From Streptosporangiaceae bacterium (lineage in GTDB: Bacteria > Actinomycetota > Actinomycetes > Streptosporangiales > Streptosporangiaceae): DNA of 5,377 bases. The position numbers were made by a program, and so were the translations under genes. Where the stretch lies: positions 1 through 5,377 of the forward strand of contig JASHQP010000740.1 in NCBI GenBank assembly GCA_030039095.1, in the 5' to 3' direction. Positions 1 through 5,377 of the stretch are shown here, piece after piece (position 1 is the first letter of the stretch; each line of letters opens with the position of its first letter). Below the pieces are notes generated by a model, which searched no databases, was not told where the DNA came from, and was given only the letters and a program-made list of their open reading frames with translations.

Positions 1-538
1 GTGGCGGCGCGACCAGGTCGCCGACGAGCGCCCGGGCCCCGCGCAGGGCGCTGCGGCCGCCGCTCTCGCGCAGCGCGCGGAACGCCGCCGGATTGATCAG
101 CGGGTTGTTGCTGGGTGAGGCAGCCGCGTTCACGTTCAGGGCCAGAAGCTTGATGCGCTCGCTGTCGCGCCAGTCCAGTTCCGCGTCGGACACGAGCGCA
201 TCGGCGGTCCGGCCGGCGGCGAGGTACGCCTGCATGGCGCGCCTGAGCAGCGGATTGCCGGCCCACGCGGGATCGCGGAACCTCCGGTCCCGCCTGCCGG
301 GCGCGATCTGCGAGTCCCCGGCGGCGATCCTCGCGAGCTCGGCGGTCAGCCCGCCCATCCGCCGGGCGAGCGTCTGCGGCCGGCGGGCCAGCGACAGCGC
401 CAGGTGCAGCGTGGCGGCGTCCGGGCGCAGCATCCGGCTCGTCCCCAGCGCCGCGGCGGACAGCAGCAGGTCGAGGGCTCCGGCCGCGTCGGCGGAATCG
501 GGGAACTCGCCGGACCGGTCCTGCGCATCCGTGGCCAT
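1..538 (-). CDS. phaC: Poly(R)-hydroxyalkanoate synthase, N-terminal part (cut by window start)
   Basis: PhaC polymerises (R)-3-hydroxyacyl-CoA into cytoplasmic polyhydroxyalkanoate granules, releasing CoA. I translated the minus strand from the ATG at 538-536: 179 codons stay open to the window edge, about a third of a typical 560-600 residue synthase. The match is to the PhaC N-terminal domain: DRRFRDPAWAGNPLLRRAMQAY at residues 84-105 resembles the family's D-RRF-DPAW-NP--R---Q-Y block, and SPSNNPLINPAAF at 141-153 corresponds to the PSN-LL-NP block, followed by the ESGGRSALRGARAL segment (158-171) that precedes the alpha/beta-hydrolase core. The catalytic Cys, Asp and His lie beyond the window, so activity and synthase class cannot be judged. 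The start overlaps the ligase stop as TGATG and has AAGGA six bases upstream, so the two genes are probably co-transcribed and translationally coupled. An inactive PhaC-like hydrolase is the main alternative. Confidence 0.85.
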   Translation of the reverse strand, partial: MATDAQDRSGEFPDSADAAGALDLLLSAAALGTSRMLRPDAATLHLALSLARRPQTLARRMGGLTAELARIAAGDSQIAPGRRDRRFRDPAWAGNPLLRRAMQAYLAAGRTADALVSDAELDWRDSERIKLLALNVNAAASPSNNPLINPAAFRALRESGGRSALRGARALVGDLVAPP

Positions 539-549
539 CAGAGGTCCTT
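536..549 (-). promoter_or_regulatory. Ligase/phaC coupling junction (TGATG with internal ribosome binding site)
   Basis: The stop of the acyl-CoA ligase (TGA, 540-538) shares its last base with the phaC ATG (538-536). AAGGA at 549-545 on the minus strand, six bases before the ATG, is a good Shine-Dalgarno match inside the last ligase codons. The arrangement leaves no room for a separate phaC promoter at the junction and suggests termination-reinitiation, keeping the two proteins in step. Confidence 0.75.
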
Positions 550-2025
550 CGGCGGCTGCACGTCGCGGCGGAGGATCTTGCCGGTGGGCCCCTTGGGCAG
601 GTCGTCGACGATCCAGACGTGGCGCGGGTACTTGTAAGCGGCCACCCGCTCCCTGGCGAAGGCGCGCAGGTCGGCGGGCGTGGCCGTGGCGCCGGGCTTC
701 AGCTTCACGGCGGCCCCCACATCTTCCCCCAGCTCGGGATGCGGGATCCCGATCACCACCACCTCGGCGACGTCCGGGTGCTCGTAGAGCACCTCCTCGA
801 TCTCGCGCGGGTAGACGTTGTACCCGCCGCGGATGATCAGGTCCTTCTTCCGGTCGACGATGTAGTAGTAGCCGTCCTGATCGACCCGGGCGAGGTCGCC
901 GGTGCGGAACCAGCCCTCGGTCATGGACTCCGCGGTGGCGTCCGGCCTGCCCCAGTACCCCTTCATGACGTTGTGGCCCCTGATCGCGATCTCGCCGACC
1001 TCGCCGGGCGGCACGTCGCCGCCGCTGGCGTCGATCAGGCGCATCTCGACGCCGGCGATCGGCGTGCCGATCGATCCGGGCTTGCGCACCTTGTCCGGGT
1101 GATTGAACGAGGCGACGGGGGAGGTCTCGGACAGCCCGTAGCCCTCGAGAATGATGCAGCCGAAGGCCTCCTCGAACCCGCGCAGGACCTCGACCGGCAT
1201 GGCCGCGCCGCCGGAGACGCACAGCCGGAGCGACGAGGTGTCCGGCCGCTCGCCGGTGTGGTGCAGCATCGCCGCGTACATCGTGGGCACGCCCTCGAAG
1301 ATCGTGACCCGGTCACGCTCGATGATCTCCAGGGCCTTGCCCGCGTCGAACCGGGGCAGCAGAGACAGCGTGCTGCCTGACATCACCGTCGCGTTCAGCC
1401 CGCACGTGAGGCCGAAGACGTGGAACAGCGGCAGGCAGCCCATGACCACGTCGCCGCTGCCGCTCCTCAGCAGCGTGCTCGCGGTGAGCTCGGCGTTGCG
1501 GGTCAGGTTCGCGTGGGTCAGCTCGGCGCCCTTGGGCCTGCCGGTGGTGCCCGAGGTGTAGAGGATCACCGCGTCGTCGTCGCCGCCGCGGTCCTCGGTG
1601 ACCGGCACCGGGTCCTGGCCGGCGAGCGTCAGCAGCGGGTCGGTGACGTCGACGACCTGGGTGCCGGTCTCGGCGGCTCCCTTGGTGGCCTCGCCCGCCG
1701 CCGCGTGCCAGGCGAACAGCACCTTGGCACCGGAATCGCCCAGGTAGTAGGCGACCTCGCGGCTCTTGAGCAGCGGGTTCATCGGCACCACGATGCCCCC
1801 GGCGCCGAGTGCGCCGAAGAAGGCGATCGGGAACGCGGGCACGTTGGGCAGCATGATGCCGACCCGGTCACCCGGTTCCACGCCCAGCGACGCCAGCAGT
1901 CCGGCCACGCGGGCGGCGGCGTCCCGCAGGTCCGCGTAGGTCAGGACCGCCGCGTCCATGCGCACGGCCGGGCGGTCGGCGTGGCCGGCCACCGCTTCCC
2001 TCAGCATCGAGGTCAGACTCGCCAT
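538..2025 (-). CDS. AMP-forming acyl-CoA ligase (long-chain-fatty-acid--CoA ligase type)
   Basis: A member of the ANL superfamily: it adenylates a carboxylic acid with ATP and transfers the acyl group to CoA in the cytoplasm. The start at 2025 gives 495 residues, close to the usual 500-550 of compact FadD-like ligases. Motifs in order: the phosphate-binding loop [11 protein letters not shown] (156-166), LPLFHVFGL (198-206), GYGLSETSP (295-303), GWFRTGD with the ribose-binding Asp (371-377), the hinge region DRKKDLI (391-397), [12 protein letters not shown] (399-410), and PTGKILRR (480-487) with the catalytic Lys at 483. All key residues are present, so it should be active. The frame is open 16 codons further to an ATG at 2073, but GGAGG five bases before the ATG at 2025, and the start of family similarity there, favour 2025. 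Substrate chain length cannot be read from sequence; linkage to phaC makes fatty or 3-hydroxy acids likely. Confidence 0.93.
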   Translation of the reverse strand: MASLTSMLREAVAGHADRPAVRMDAAVLTYADLRDAAARVAGLLASLGVEPGDRVGIMLPNVPAFPIAFFGALGAGGIVVPMNPLLKSREVAYYLGDSGAKVLFAWHAAAGEATKGAAETGTQVVDVTDPLLTLAGQDPVPVTEDRGGDDDAVILYTSGTTGRPKGAELTHANLTRNAELTASTLLRSGSGDVVMGCLPLFHVFGLTCGLNATVMSGSTLSLLPRFDAGKALEIIERDRVTIFEGVPTMYAAMLHHTGERPDTSSLRLCVSGGAAMPVEVLRGFEEAFGCIILEGYGLSETSPVASFNHPDKVRKPGSIGTPIAGVEMRLIDASGGDVPPGEVGEIAIRGHNVMKGYWGRPDATAESMTEGWFRTGDLARVDQDGYYYIVDRKKDLIIRGGYNVYPREIEEVLYEHPDVAEVVVIGIPHPELGEDVGAAVKLKPGATATPADLRAFARERVAAYKYPRHVWIVDDLPKGPTGKILRRDVQPPKDL

Positions 2026-2035
2026 ATCGCCCTCC
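2023..2035 (-). promoter_or_regulatory. Ribosome binding site deciding the ligase start
   Basis: GGAGG at 2035-2031 (minus strand) is followed by the 5-nt spacer GCGAT and the ATG at 2025-2023. I see no comparable purine tract just before the upstream in-frame ATG at 2073, so the shorter protein is preferred. Confidence 0.75.
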
Positions 2036-2256
2036 AGCACCTGGGCACCGCGCCGCTGCGGCCTCATCGCCATCCTGCCCCCAGATCGGCGGAATCAATA
2101 GGCCGGACGAGACGGCACCTACTCGGGCGTACCGGTGCAACCCATTGCAATGAGGGTTATGTCGTTGCACGATTGTTTGCAGTGTCATGGCACATTCGTT
2201 TGCGCGCCGTGGCGATCAGGGGCGGGCGCTGCGCGCACAACCCCTGAGAGGATGCG
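2026..2256. promoter_or_regulatory. Divergent control region between ligase-phaC and DUF3311-mctP
   Basis: This 231-bp gap must contain the promoters for both operons, since their first genes point away from each other. It holds no convincing gene: the open frames crossing it lack family similarity. The stretch 2135-2200 is clearly AT-richer than its surroundings. TTGCAA (2145-2150) spaced 17 bp from CACGAT (2168-2173) is a weak candidate -35/-10 pair for the plus strand; I found no good sigma-70-like pair for the minus strand. The DUF3311 ribosome binding site, GAGAGG, lies at 2246-2251. Confidence 0.6.
2135..2193. promoter_or_regulatory. Candidate operator cluster (TTGCA motifs with nested inverted repeats)
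   Basis: Four TTGCA or TGCAA occurrences fall within 47 bp: TGCAA at 2136-2140, CATTGCAATG (a perfect 10-bp palindrome) at 2143-2152, TTGCA at 2165-2169 and TTGCA at 2177-2181. GTGCAAC (2135-2141) and GTTGCAC (2164-2170) form a 7-bp inverted repeat with a 22-bp spacer. A further near-palindrome, GTGTCATGGCAC, lies at 2182-2193. Such clustering in a divergent intergenic region is typical of a repressor or activator site. No regulator gene is in the window, so the binding protein is unknown. Confidence 0.4.
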
Positions 2257-2532
2257 ATGGCCCAGACCACACCCCGGCGCAGGAGCCCCGCCGCCTTAGC
2301 CGCCGCGTCGGTCCTGCTCCTGGTCGGGATCGCTGGCACGCTATGGGTGCCGATCTACGCGCGGTCCGCGCCGAAGCTTGGCGACTTCCCCTTCTTCTAC
2401 TGGTACCAGCTGATGCTGGTGCCGGTGGTCGCCATCCTGGCCATGTTCGCTTACCTGCTCCTGCGGGCCAGGCCACACGGTGACGCGGGCGCGAGCCCTG
2501 CCTCCGACAACGAGACGGGGGCGCCGAAGTGA
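2257..2532 (+). CDS. DUF3311 small membrane protein, partner of the MctP permease
   Basis: A 91-residue protein with two predicted membrane helices (about residues 12-34 and 50-70), a basic N-terminus (RRR at 7-9) and a hydrophilic, charged C-terminal tail (71-91). The segment DFPFFYWYQL (43-52) between the helices matches the aromatic core of the DUF3311 family. DUF3311 genes are commonly found immediately upstream of MctP-type sodium:solute symporters, as here, and are presumed to be an accessory or stability subunit; no biochemical role is established to my knowledge. The ATG start has GAGAGG five bases upstream. Its stop overlaps the permease start by 4 bp, so the two are very probably co-translated. 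By position and size it is analogous to the DUF485 protein beside acetate permease ActP, but its sequence is of the DUF3311 kind. Confidence 0.85.
   Translation: MAQTTPRRRSPAALAAASVLLLVGIAGTLWVPIYARSAPKLGDFPFFYWYQLMLVPVVAILAMFAYLLLRARPHGDAGASPASDNETGAPK
2529..2532 (+). promoter_or_regulatory. GTGA stop/start overlap, DUF3311 to mctP
   Basis: The GTG start of the permease (2529-2531) overlaps the TGA stop of the DUF3311 gene (2530-2532). A GGGGGCG run lies about 8 bases upstream. This is the actinobacterial version of the ATGA coupling overlap and points to fixed-ratio synthesis of the two membrane proteins. Confidence 0.7.
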
Positions 2533-4157
2533 CTCACATCAACGAGGTCGCGTTCACGATCGTCCTCATCTCGTTCCTGGCCGTCACCGTCATCGGGTTC
2601 GCCGCCGCGAGGTGGCGCCCCGCCCGCGACCGGATGCAGCTGCACGAGTGGGGGCTCGGCGGGCGCGGCTTCGGCACGTTCATCAGCTGGTTCCTGCTCG
2701 GCGGCGACCTCTATACCGCCTACACGTTCATCGCCGTGCCCGCGCTGGTGTACGCGACCGGAGCGGCCGGGTTCTACGCCCTGTCCTACACGGTCATGGT
2801 GTTCCCGATCGTGTTCGTCTTCGCCCCCCGGCTGTGGTCGATCGCCCGCGCGCACGGCTACATCACGCCGTCCGACTTCATCCGCGGCCGTTACGGCTCT
2901 CCGGCCCTTGGGCTCGCCGTGGCGGTGACCGGGATCCTCGCCACGATGCCCTACATCGCGCTGCAGCTCATCGGCATCAAGGCGGTGCTGATCGTGCTCG
3001 GCGTCGGCGGCAGCTCGAGCAACGGGTTCGCCAATGATCTGCCGCTGATCATCGCGTTCCTGGTGCTTGCCGCGTACACCTACCTGGCGGGGCTGCGCGC
3101 CCCGGCGCTGATCGCGTTCGTCAAGGACACGCTGATCTACGTGACCGTGATCGTCGCAGTGCTCTACATCCCGACCCGGCTGGGCGGCTGGGGTCACATC
3201 TTCAGCGCCGCTGGCACGCACCTCGCGGCGACCAACCCGCTCACCGGCAAGCCCAAGGGCAGCCTGATCGTGGCCCCGGCCGGGGAGTGGGCCTTCGCGA
3301 CGCTCGCGGTCGGGTCGGCGCTGGCGCTGTTCATGTACCCGCACGCGGTGACCGGGGTGCTGGCCACCGGGCGCCGCGACGTGATCCGCCGCAACATGGC
3401 CGCGCTCCCGGCATACTCGCTGGTGCTCGGGCTGATCGCGCTGTTCGGCTACATGGCGCTGGCCACCCCGGCGGTGAACGCGGGCGTCAAGGCGGGCGGG
3501 AACAACGCCCAGCTCTCGGTGCCGCTGCTGTTCGAGCACATGTTCCCGAGCTGGTTCGCCGGCATCGGCTACTCGGCCATCATCATCGGGGCCCTGGTCC
3601 CGGCGGCCATCATGTCGATCGCGGCCGCGAACCTGTTTACCCGCAACATCTACACGGAGTTCTTCCGGCGCGGGGCCAGCGACGCGGAGCAGACGCGGGT
3701 CGCCCAGTGGGCGTCGCTGTTCGTGAAGCTCGGCGCGCTGGTGTTTGCGCTGGCGCTGAGCAAGACGTTCTCGATCAACCTGCAGTTGCTCGGCGGGATC
3801 TGGGTCCTGCAGACGTTCCCGGCGATCGTGATCGGCTTGTACACGCGGTGGCTTCATCGCTGGGCACTGCTCATCGGCTGGGCGGCGGCAATGGTCTACG
3901 GCACGATCGAGGCATACCGGACTCCGGGCGGCGGGCAGGCGCACTTCGGCGCGTCGACGGCCCCGATCCTCGGGCACGTTATCTACATCGCCGTCGCCGC
4001 GTTCATCATCAACCTGGCCGTCACGATCGTGCTCACGATCGTCTTCCGCGCGGTCAGGCTCCCGGCGGGGACCGACGAGACCGAGCCGGCGCAGTACGAC
4101 GCCGACCCGGTGGCGGAGACCGTGGCACCCACCCCGATGGGCACCCGGGCCCGGTGA
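2529..4157 (+). CDS. mctP: MctP-type monocarboxylate permease (sodium:solute symporter family)
   Basis: A 542-residue secondary transporter of the inner membrane, in the family that imports short monocarboxylates (acetate, propionate, pyruvate, lactate) in rhizobial MctP; the exact substrate here is inferred. About 13 hydrophobic segments are visible, as in the 13-helix SSS core: near 8-26, 49-72, 80-99, 127-150, 171-188, 197-216, 253-272, 293-313, 347-368, 392-412, 415-437, 443-460 and 481-505. Family blocks include EWGLGGRGFGTFISWFLLGG (40-59) followed by DLYTAYTFIAVPALVYA, TMPYIALQL (139-147), the AGLRAPALIAFVKD segment (187-200), and AAIMSIAAANLFTRNIY (359-375) in the helix that carries the Na2 site in PutP. 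The C-terminal tail (514-542) is acidic, proline-rich and probably cytoplasmic. The GTG start overlaps the DUF3311 stop. Nearby acyl-CoA ligase and phaC suggest that imported acids feed CoA activation and storage. Confidence 0.88.
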   Translation: MTHINEVAFTIVLISFLAVTVIGFAAARWRPARDRMQLHEWGLGGRGFGTFISWFLLGGDLYTAYTFIAVPALVYATGAAGFYALSYTVMVFPIVFVFAPRLWSIARAHGYITPSDFIRGRYGSPALGLAVAVTGILATMPYIALQLIGIKAVLIVLGVGGSSSNGFANDLPLIIAFLVLAAYTYLAGLRAPALIAFVKDTLIYVTVIVAVLYIPTRLGGWGHIFSAAGTHLAATNPLTGKPKGSLIVAPAGEWAFATLAVGSALALFMYPHAVTGVLATGRRDVIRRNMAALPAYSLVLGLIALFGYMALATPAVNAGVKAGGNNAQLSVPLLFEHMFPSWFAGIGYSAIIIGALVPAAIMSIAAANLFTRNIYTEFFRRGASDAEQTRVAQWASLFVKLGALVFALALSKTFSINLQLLGGIWVLQTFPAIVIGLYTRWLHRWALLIGWAAAMVYGTIEAYRTPGGGQAHFGASTAPILGHVIYIAVAAFIINLAVTIVLTIVFRAVRLPAGTDETEPAQYDADPVAETVAPTPMGTRAR

Positions 4158-4201
4158 CCGGCTCGCGCGGCTTTCCCCTGCCTGGGCTTCGGGGGCCGTG
4201 G

Positions 4202-4253
4202 CCGTGAATGTACCGAAAGGCGGCCTATAACCCGTCGATCGGTACATTCACGG
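4202..4253. repeat. 52-bp intergenic palindrome (hairpin terminator or operator)
   Basis: CCGTGAATGTACCGA (4202-4216) and its exact reverse complement (4239-4253) form a perfect 15-bp stem around a 22-base centre. The centre folds further: after a 2x2 mismatch (AA against GA), GGCGG (4219-4223) pairs with CCGTC (4232-4236) using one G.U pair, leaving the 8-base loop CCTATAAC. It lies 44 bases after the mctP stop and 36 before the lhr start. There is no T-run on either side, so it would be an I-shaped terminator of the actinobacterial kind rather than a classical one. Alternatively it is a protein-binding site: the loop holds TATAAC, a good -10 match, though without a convincing -35 upstream. 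Confidence 0.8.
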
Positions 4254-4263
4254 GCCGCGGCTG

Positions 4264-4270
4264 TCGGTAC
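4264..4270 (+). promoter_or_regulatory. Third TCGGTAC half-site before the helicase gene
   Basis: TCGGTAC occurs at 4239-4245 (right arm of the palindrome), again at 4264-4270, and in reverse complement at 4210-4216. The direct spacing is 25 bp. Three copies of a 7-mer in 61 bp just upstream of lhr suggest binding-site half-units, but the motif is short and the function is inferred. Confidence 0.3.
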
Positions 4271-4289
4271 GGCAAGGCAGGATGGATGC

Positions 4290-5377
4290 ATGTCTGTCCA
4301 CACGCCGGTCACGGGCCAGGTGCCCGGGTTCAGCGACGCGACCAGGGCCTGGTTCGGCGACGCGTTCGCCGGGCCCACCCCGGCGCAGGTGCAGGCGTGG
4401 GCGGCGATCGGCCGGGGCGACAACACGCTGGTGATCGCGCCGACCGGGTCGGGGAAGACGCTGGCCGCGTTCTTGTGGGCGATCGACAAGCTGGCCACCG
4501 AGCCGACACCGGCGGATCCGAAGCAGCGCTGCCGGGTGCTGTACATCTCGCCGCTGAAGGCCCTGGCCGTGGACATCGAGCGGAACCTGCGCTCGCCGCT
4601 GACCGGGGTCGGCCAGGCCGCGAGGCGGCTCGGCCTGGCCGAGCCCGACATCCGGGTCGGCGTGCGCACCGGCGACACCGCGGCCGACGAGCGCCGCAAG
4701 CTGTCCGGCCGGCCGCCGGACATCCTGATCACCACGCCCGAGTCGCTGTTCCTGCTGCTCACCTCCCAGGCCAGGGAGACGCTCCGCAGCGTGGAGACCG
4801 TGATCGTCGACGAGGTGCACGCGCTGGCGGGCGGCAAGCGCGGCGCGCACCTGGCTCTCTCGCTGGAGCGCCTGGACGCGCTGCGCGAGGAGGATGCGTC
4901 AACTGGCGAGCCAGCAATCGACACGGCGGCAATTGGGGAGGCGGCGGAGCCGGGACGCCCGCGACGGCCGGCCGAAGGCCGGCCCGAGCGGGTAGTACGC
5001 GGGGGGGTCCTGGGGGGTCGTCCCCCCCGGGCAATACAACGGATAGGTTTGTCGGCGACGGTCCGGCCGCCCCAGGAAGTGGCCACGTTCCTCGGCGGCA
5101 GCCGGCCGGTCACGATCGCGGCGCCGCCGAGTGACAAACGTCTGGACCTGCAGATCGTCGTCCCTGTCGAGGACATGGCCGACCTGGAGACCGCTGCCGG
5201 GGCGCCTCGCGACGACGACGGCCCGGACGACCCGGTGCAGCGGCGCTCGATCTGGCCGCACGTCGAGGAGCGCGTGCTCGACGAGATCGAGGCGCACCGC
5301 TCCACGATCGTGTTCGCGAACTCCCGGCGGCTGGCCGAGCGGCTCTGCGCGAGGCTCAACGAGCTCGCCGCCGAGCG
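4290..5377 (+). CDS. lhr: Lhr-type ATP-dependent helicase, N-terminal part (cut by window end)
   Basis: A superfamily 2 helicase; mycobacterial Lhr translocates 3'-5' on single-stranded DNA, unwinds DNA:RNA hybrids and is linked to DNA repair. Here 362 codons are open to the window edge, out of about 1,500 for full-length Lhr. Motifs: the Q-like segment PTPAQVQAW (29-37), Walker A APTGSGKT (50-57), motif Ia SPLKALAVD (87-95), GDT (128-130), TTPESL (148-153), motif II DEVH (174-177), motif III SAT (255-257), and the start of the second RecA-like domain with SIWPHVEERVLDEIEAHRST (320-339) and VFANSRRLAERL (341-352). All are intact. The ATG at 4290 has AGGA seven bases upstream, and no earlier in-frame start looks better. 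The oddity is residues about 201-249, between motifs II and III, where relatives go almost directly from the LERLDAL helix to QRIGLSATVRP; see the inserted repeat. Substrate and C-terminal domains are outside the window. Confidence 0.9.
   Translation, partial: MSVHTPVTGQVPGFSDATRAWFGDAFAGPTPAQVQAWAAIGRGDNTLVIAPTGSGKTLAAFLWAIDKLATEPTPADPKQRCRVLYISPLKALAVDIERNLRSPLTGVGQAARRLGLAEPDIRVGVRTGDTAADERRKLSGRPPDILITTPESLFLLLTSQARETLRSVETVIVDEVHALAGGKRGAHLALSLERLDALREEDASTGEPAIDTAAIGEAAEPGRPRRPAEGRPERVVRGGVLGGRPPRAIQRIGLSATVRPPQEVATFLGGSRPVTIAAPPSDKRLDLQIVVPVEDMADLETAAGAPRDDDGPDDPVQRRSIWPHVEERVLDEIEAHRSTIVFANSRRLAERLCARLNELAAE
4966..4984. repeat. Perfect hairpin GGCCGGCC-GAA-GGCCGGCC
   Basis: Two copies of GGCCGGCC (4966-4973 and 4977-4984) flank the 3-base centre GAA. 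Each arm is itself a palindrome, so the unit is both a direct and an inverted repeat. It lies inside lhr and is translated in frame as part of RPAEGRP. Confidence 0.85.
5009..5031. repeat. Hairpin with G6/C6 stem inside lhr
   Basis: CCTGGGGGG (5009-5017) pairs with CCCCCCGGG (5023-5031) around the 5-base loop TCGTC, with one T.G position in the 9-bp stem. It follows a 7-G run (5001-5007). It is translated as part of GGVLGGRPPRA. The strength of this stem in mRNA could slow ribosomes or polymerase within the gene. Confidence 0.8.

Larger units (their letters stand above)
4893..5045 (+). repeat. Palindrome-rich element inserted in frame in lhr (boundaries approximate)
   Basis: This stretch encodes helicase residues 202-252, mostly absent from my recollection of other Lhr proteins, and composed of Gly, Pro, Arg, Ala and Glu without a recognisable fold. 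It carries two strong hairpins, two long G-runs and a 7-C run. Codon usage changes sharply: about 19 of 54 codons from 4893 to 5054 end in A or T (including GTA GTA, ATA twice, CAA, TCA, ACT), against about 4 of the 201 codons before. The sharp composition change plus dyad symmetry suggests a small non-autonomous palindromic repeat that entered the gene without breaking the frame. No terminal direct duplication is obvious, and the exact ends need comparison with uninterrupted orthologues. Confidence 0.6.

Noticed and set aside
93..836. 247-codon plus-strand open frame across the ligase/phaC junction
   Set aside because: It is antisense to two recognised genes and is Arg/Ser/Ala-rich low-complexity sequence.
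1420..2247. 275-codon plus-strand open frame opposite the ligase
   Set aside because: It is the complement of a well-conserved ANL ligase; composition is low-complexity Gly/Arg/Val/His and no ribosome binding site or family match is visible.
4158..4200. Rho-independent terminator immediately after mctP
   Set aside because: Only short 4-bp C/G arms are present there and there is no T-run; the palindrome at 4202-4253 is the only substantial hairpin.
2451..4247. 598-codon open frame on the minus strand opposite mctP
   Set aside because: Its translation is dominated by Arg, His, Asp, Glu and Gly with no domain or hydrophobic core, the signature of an antisense frame in high-GC DNA. The plus-strand permease fully explains the region.
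4208..4247. Similar peptide starts (MYR..Y.P..GTFT) in open frames on both strands at the palindrome
   Set aside because: The resemblance is produced by the palindromic DNA itself read from each side; neither frame continues into a recognisable protein.
4893..5045. Intein or disrupted (pseudo) helicase
   Set aside because: The extra segment is far too short for an intein and lacks Cys/Ser...HN splice motifs. The frame stays open and motif III onward is intact, so the gene is not evidently broken.

Overview
The window is very GC-rich, with G or C in nearly every third codon position, GTG and ATG starts, and Shine-Dalgarno sites. This fits a high-GC actinobacterium (Actinomycetota); I cannot name the genus. 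There are five protein-coding genes in two divergent blocks. Both window ends cut through a gene, and no RNA gene, CRISPR array or transposase is visible.

Left block, minus strand: an AMP-forming fatty-acyl-CoA ligase (538-2025) runs into the N-terminal third of a poly(R)-hydroxyalkanoate synthase, phaC (1-538), through a TGATG stop/start overlap. The pair plausibly activates acyl or hydroxyacyl acids to CoA thioesters and polymerises hydroxyacyl-CoAs into storage polyester.

Between the blocks, a 231-bp divergent control region (2026-2256) holds a locally AT-richer stretch with clustered TTGCA motifs and nested inverted repeats, a candidate operator. Right block, plus strand: a small two-helix DUF3311 membrane protein (2257-2532) overlaps by 4 bp an MctP-type monocarboxylate permease of the sodium:solute symporter family (2529-4157). 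Importing short monocarboxylates next to genes for acyl activation and polyester synthesis gives a coherent carbon uptake-and-storage theme, though the functional link is inferred from position only.

After the permease, a 132-bp gap (4158-4289) carries a striking 52-bp palindrome with perfect 15-bp arms, plus a third copy of its inner TCGGTAC half-site. Then comes the N-terminal part of an Lhr-type ATP-dependent helicase (4290-5377, running off the window).

The most unusual feature is inside the helicase. Between motif II (DEVH) and motif III (SAT) there is an in-frame stretch of roughly 45-50 extra residues. It is encoded by hairpin-forming, G/C-homopolymer-rich DNA with codon usage unlike the rest of the gene. 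It looks like a palindromic repeat element that has invaded the coding sequence while keeping the frame open.
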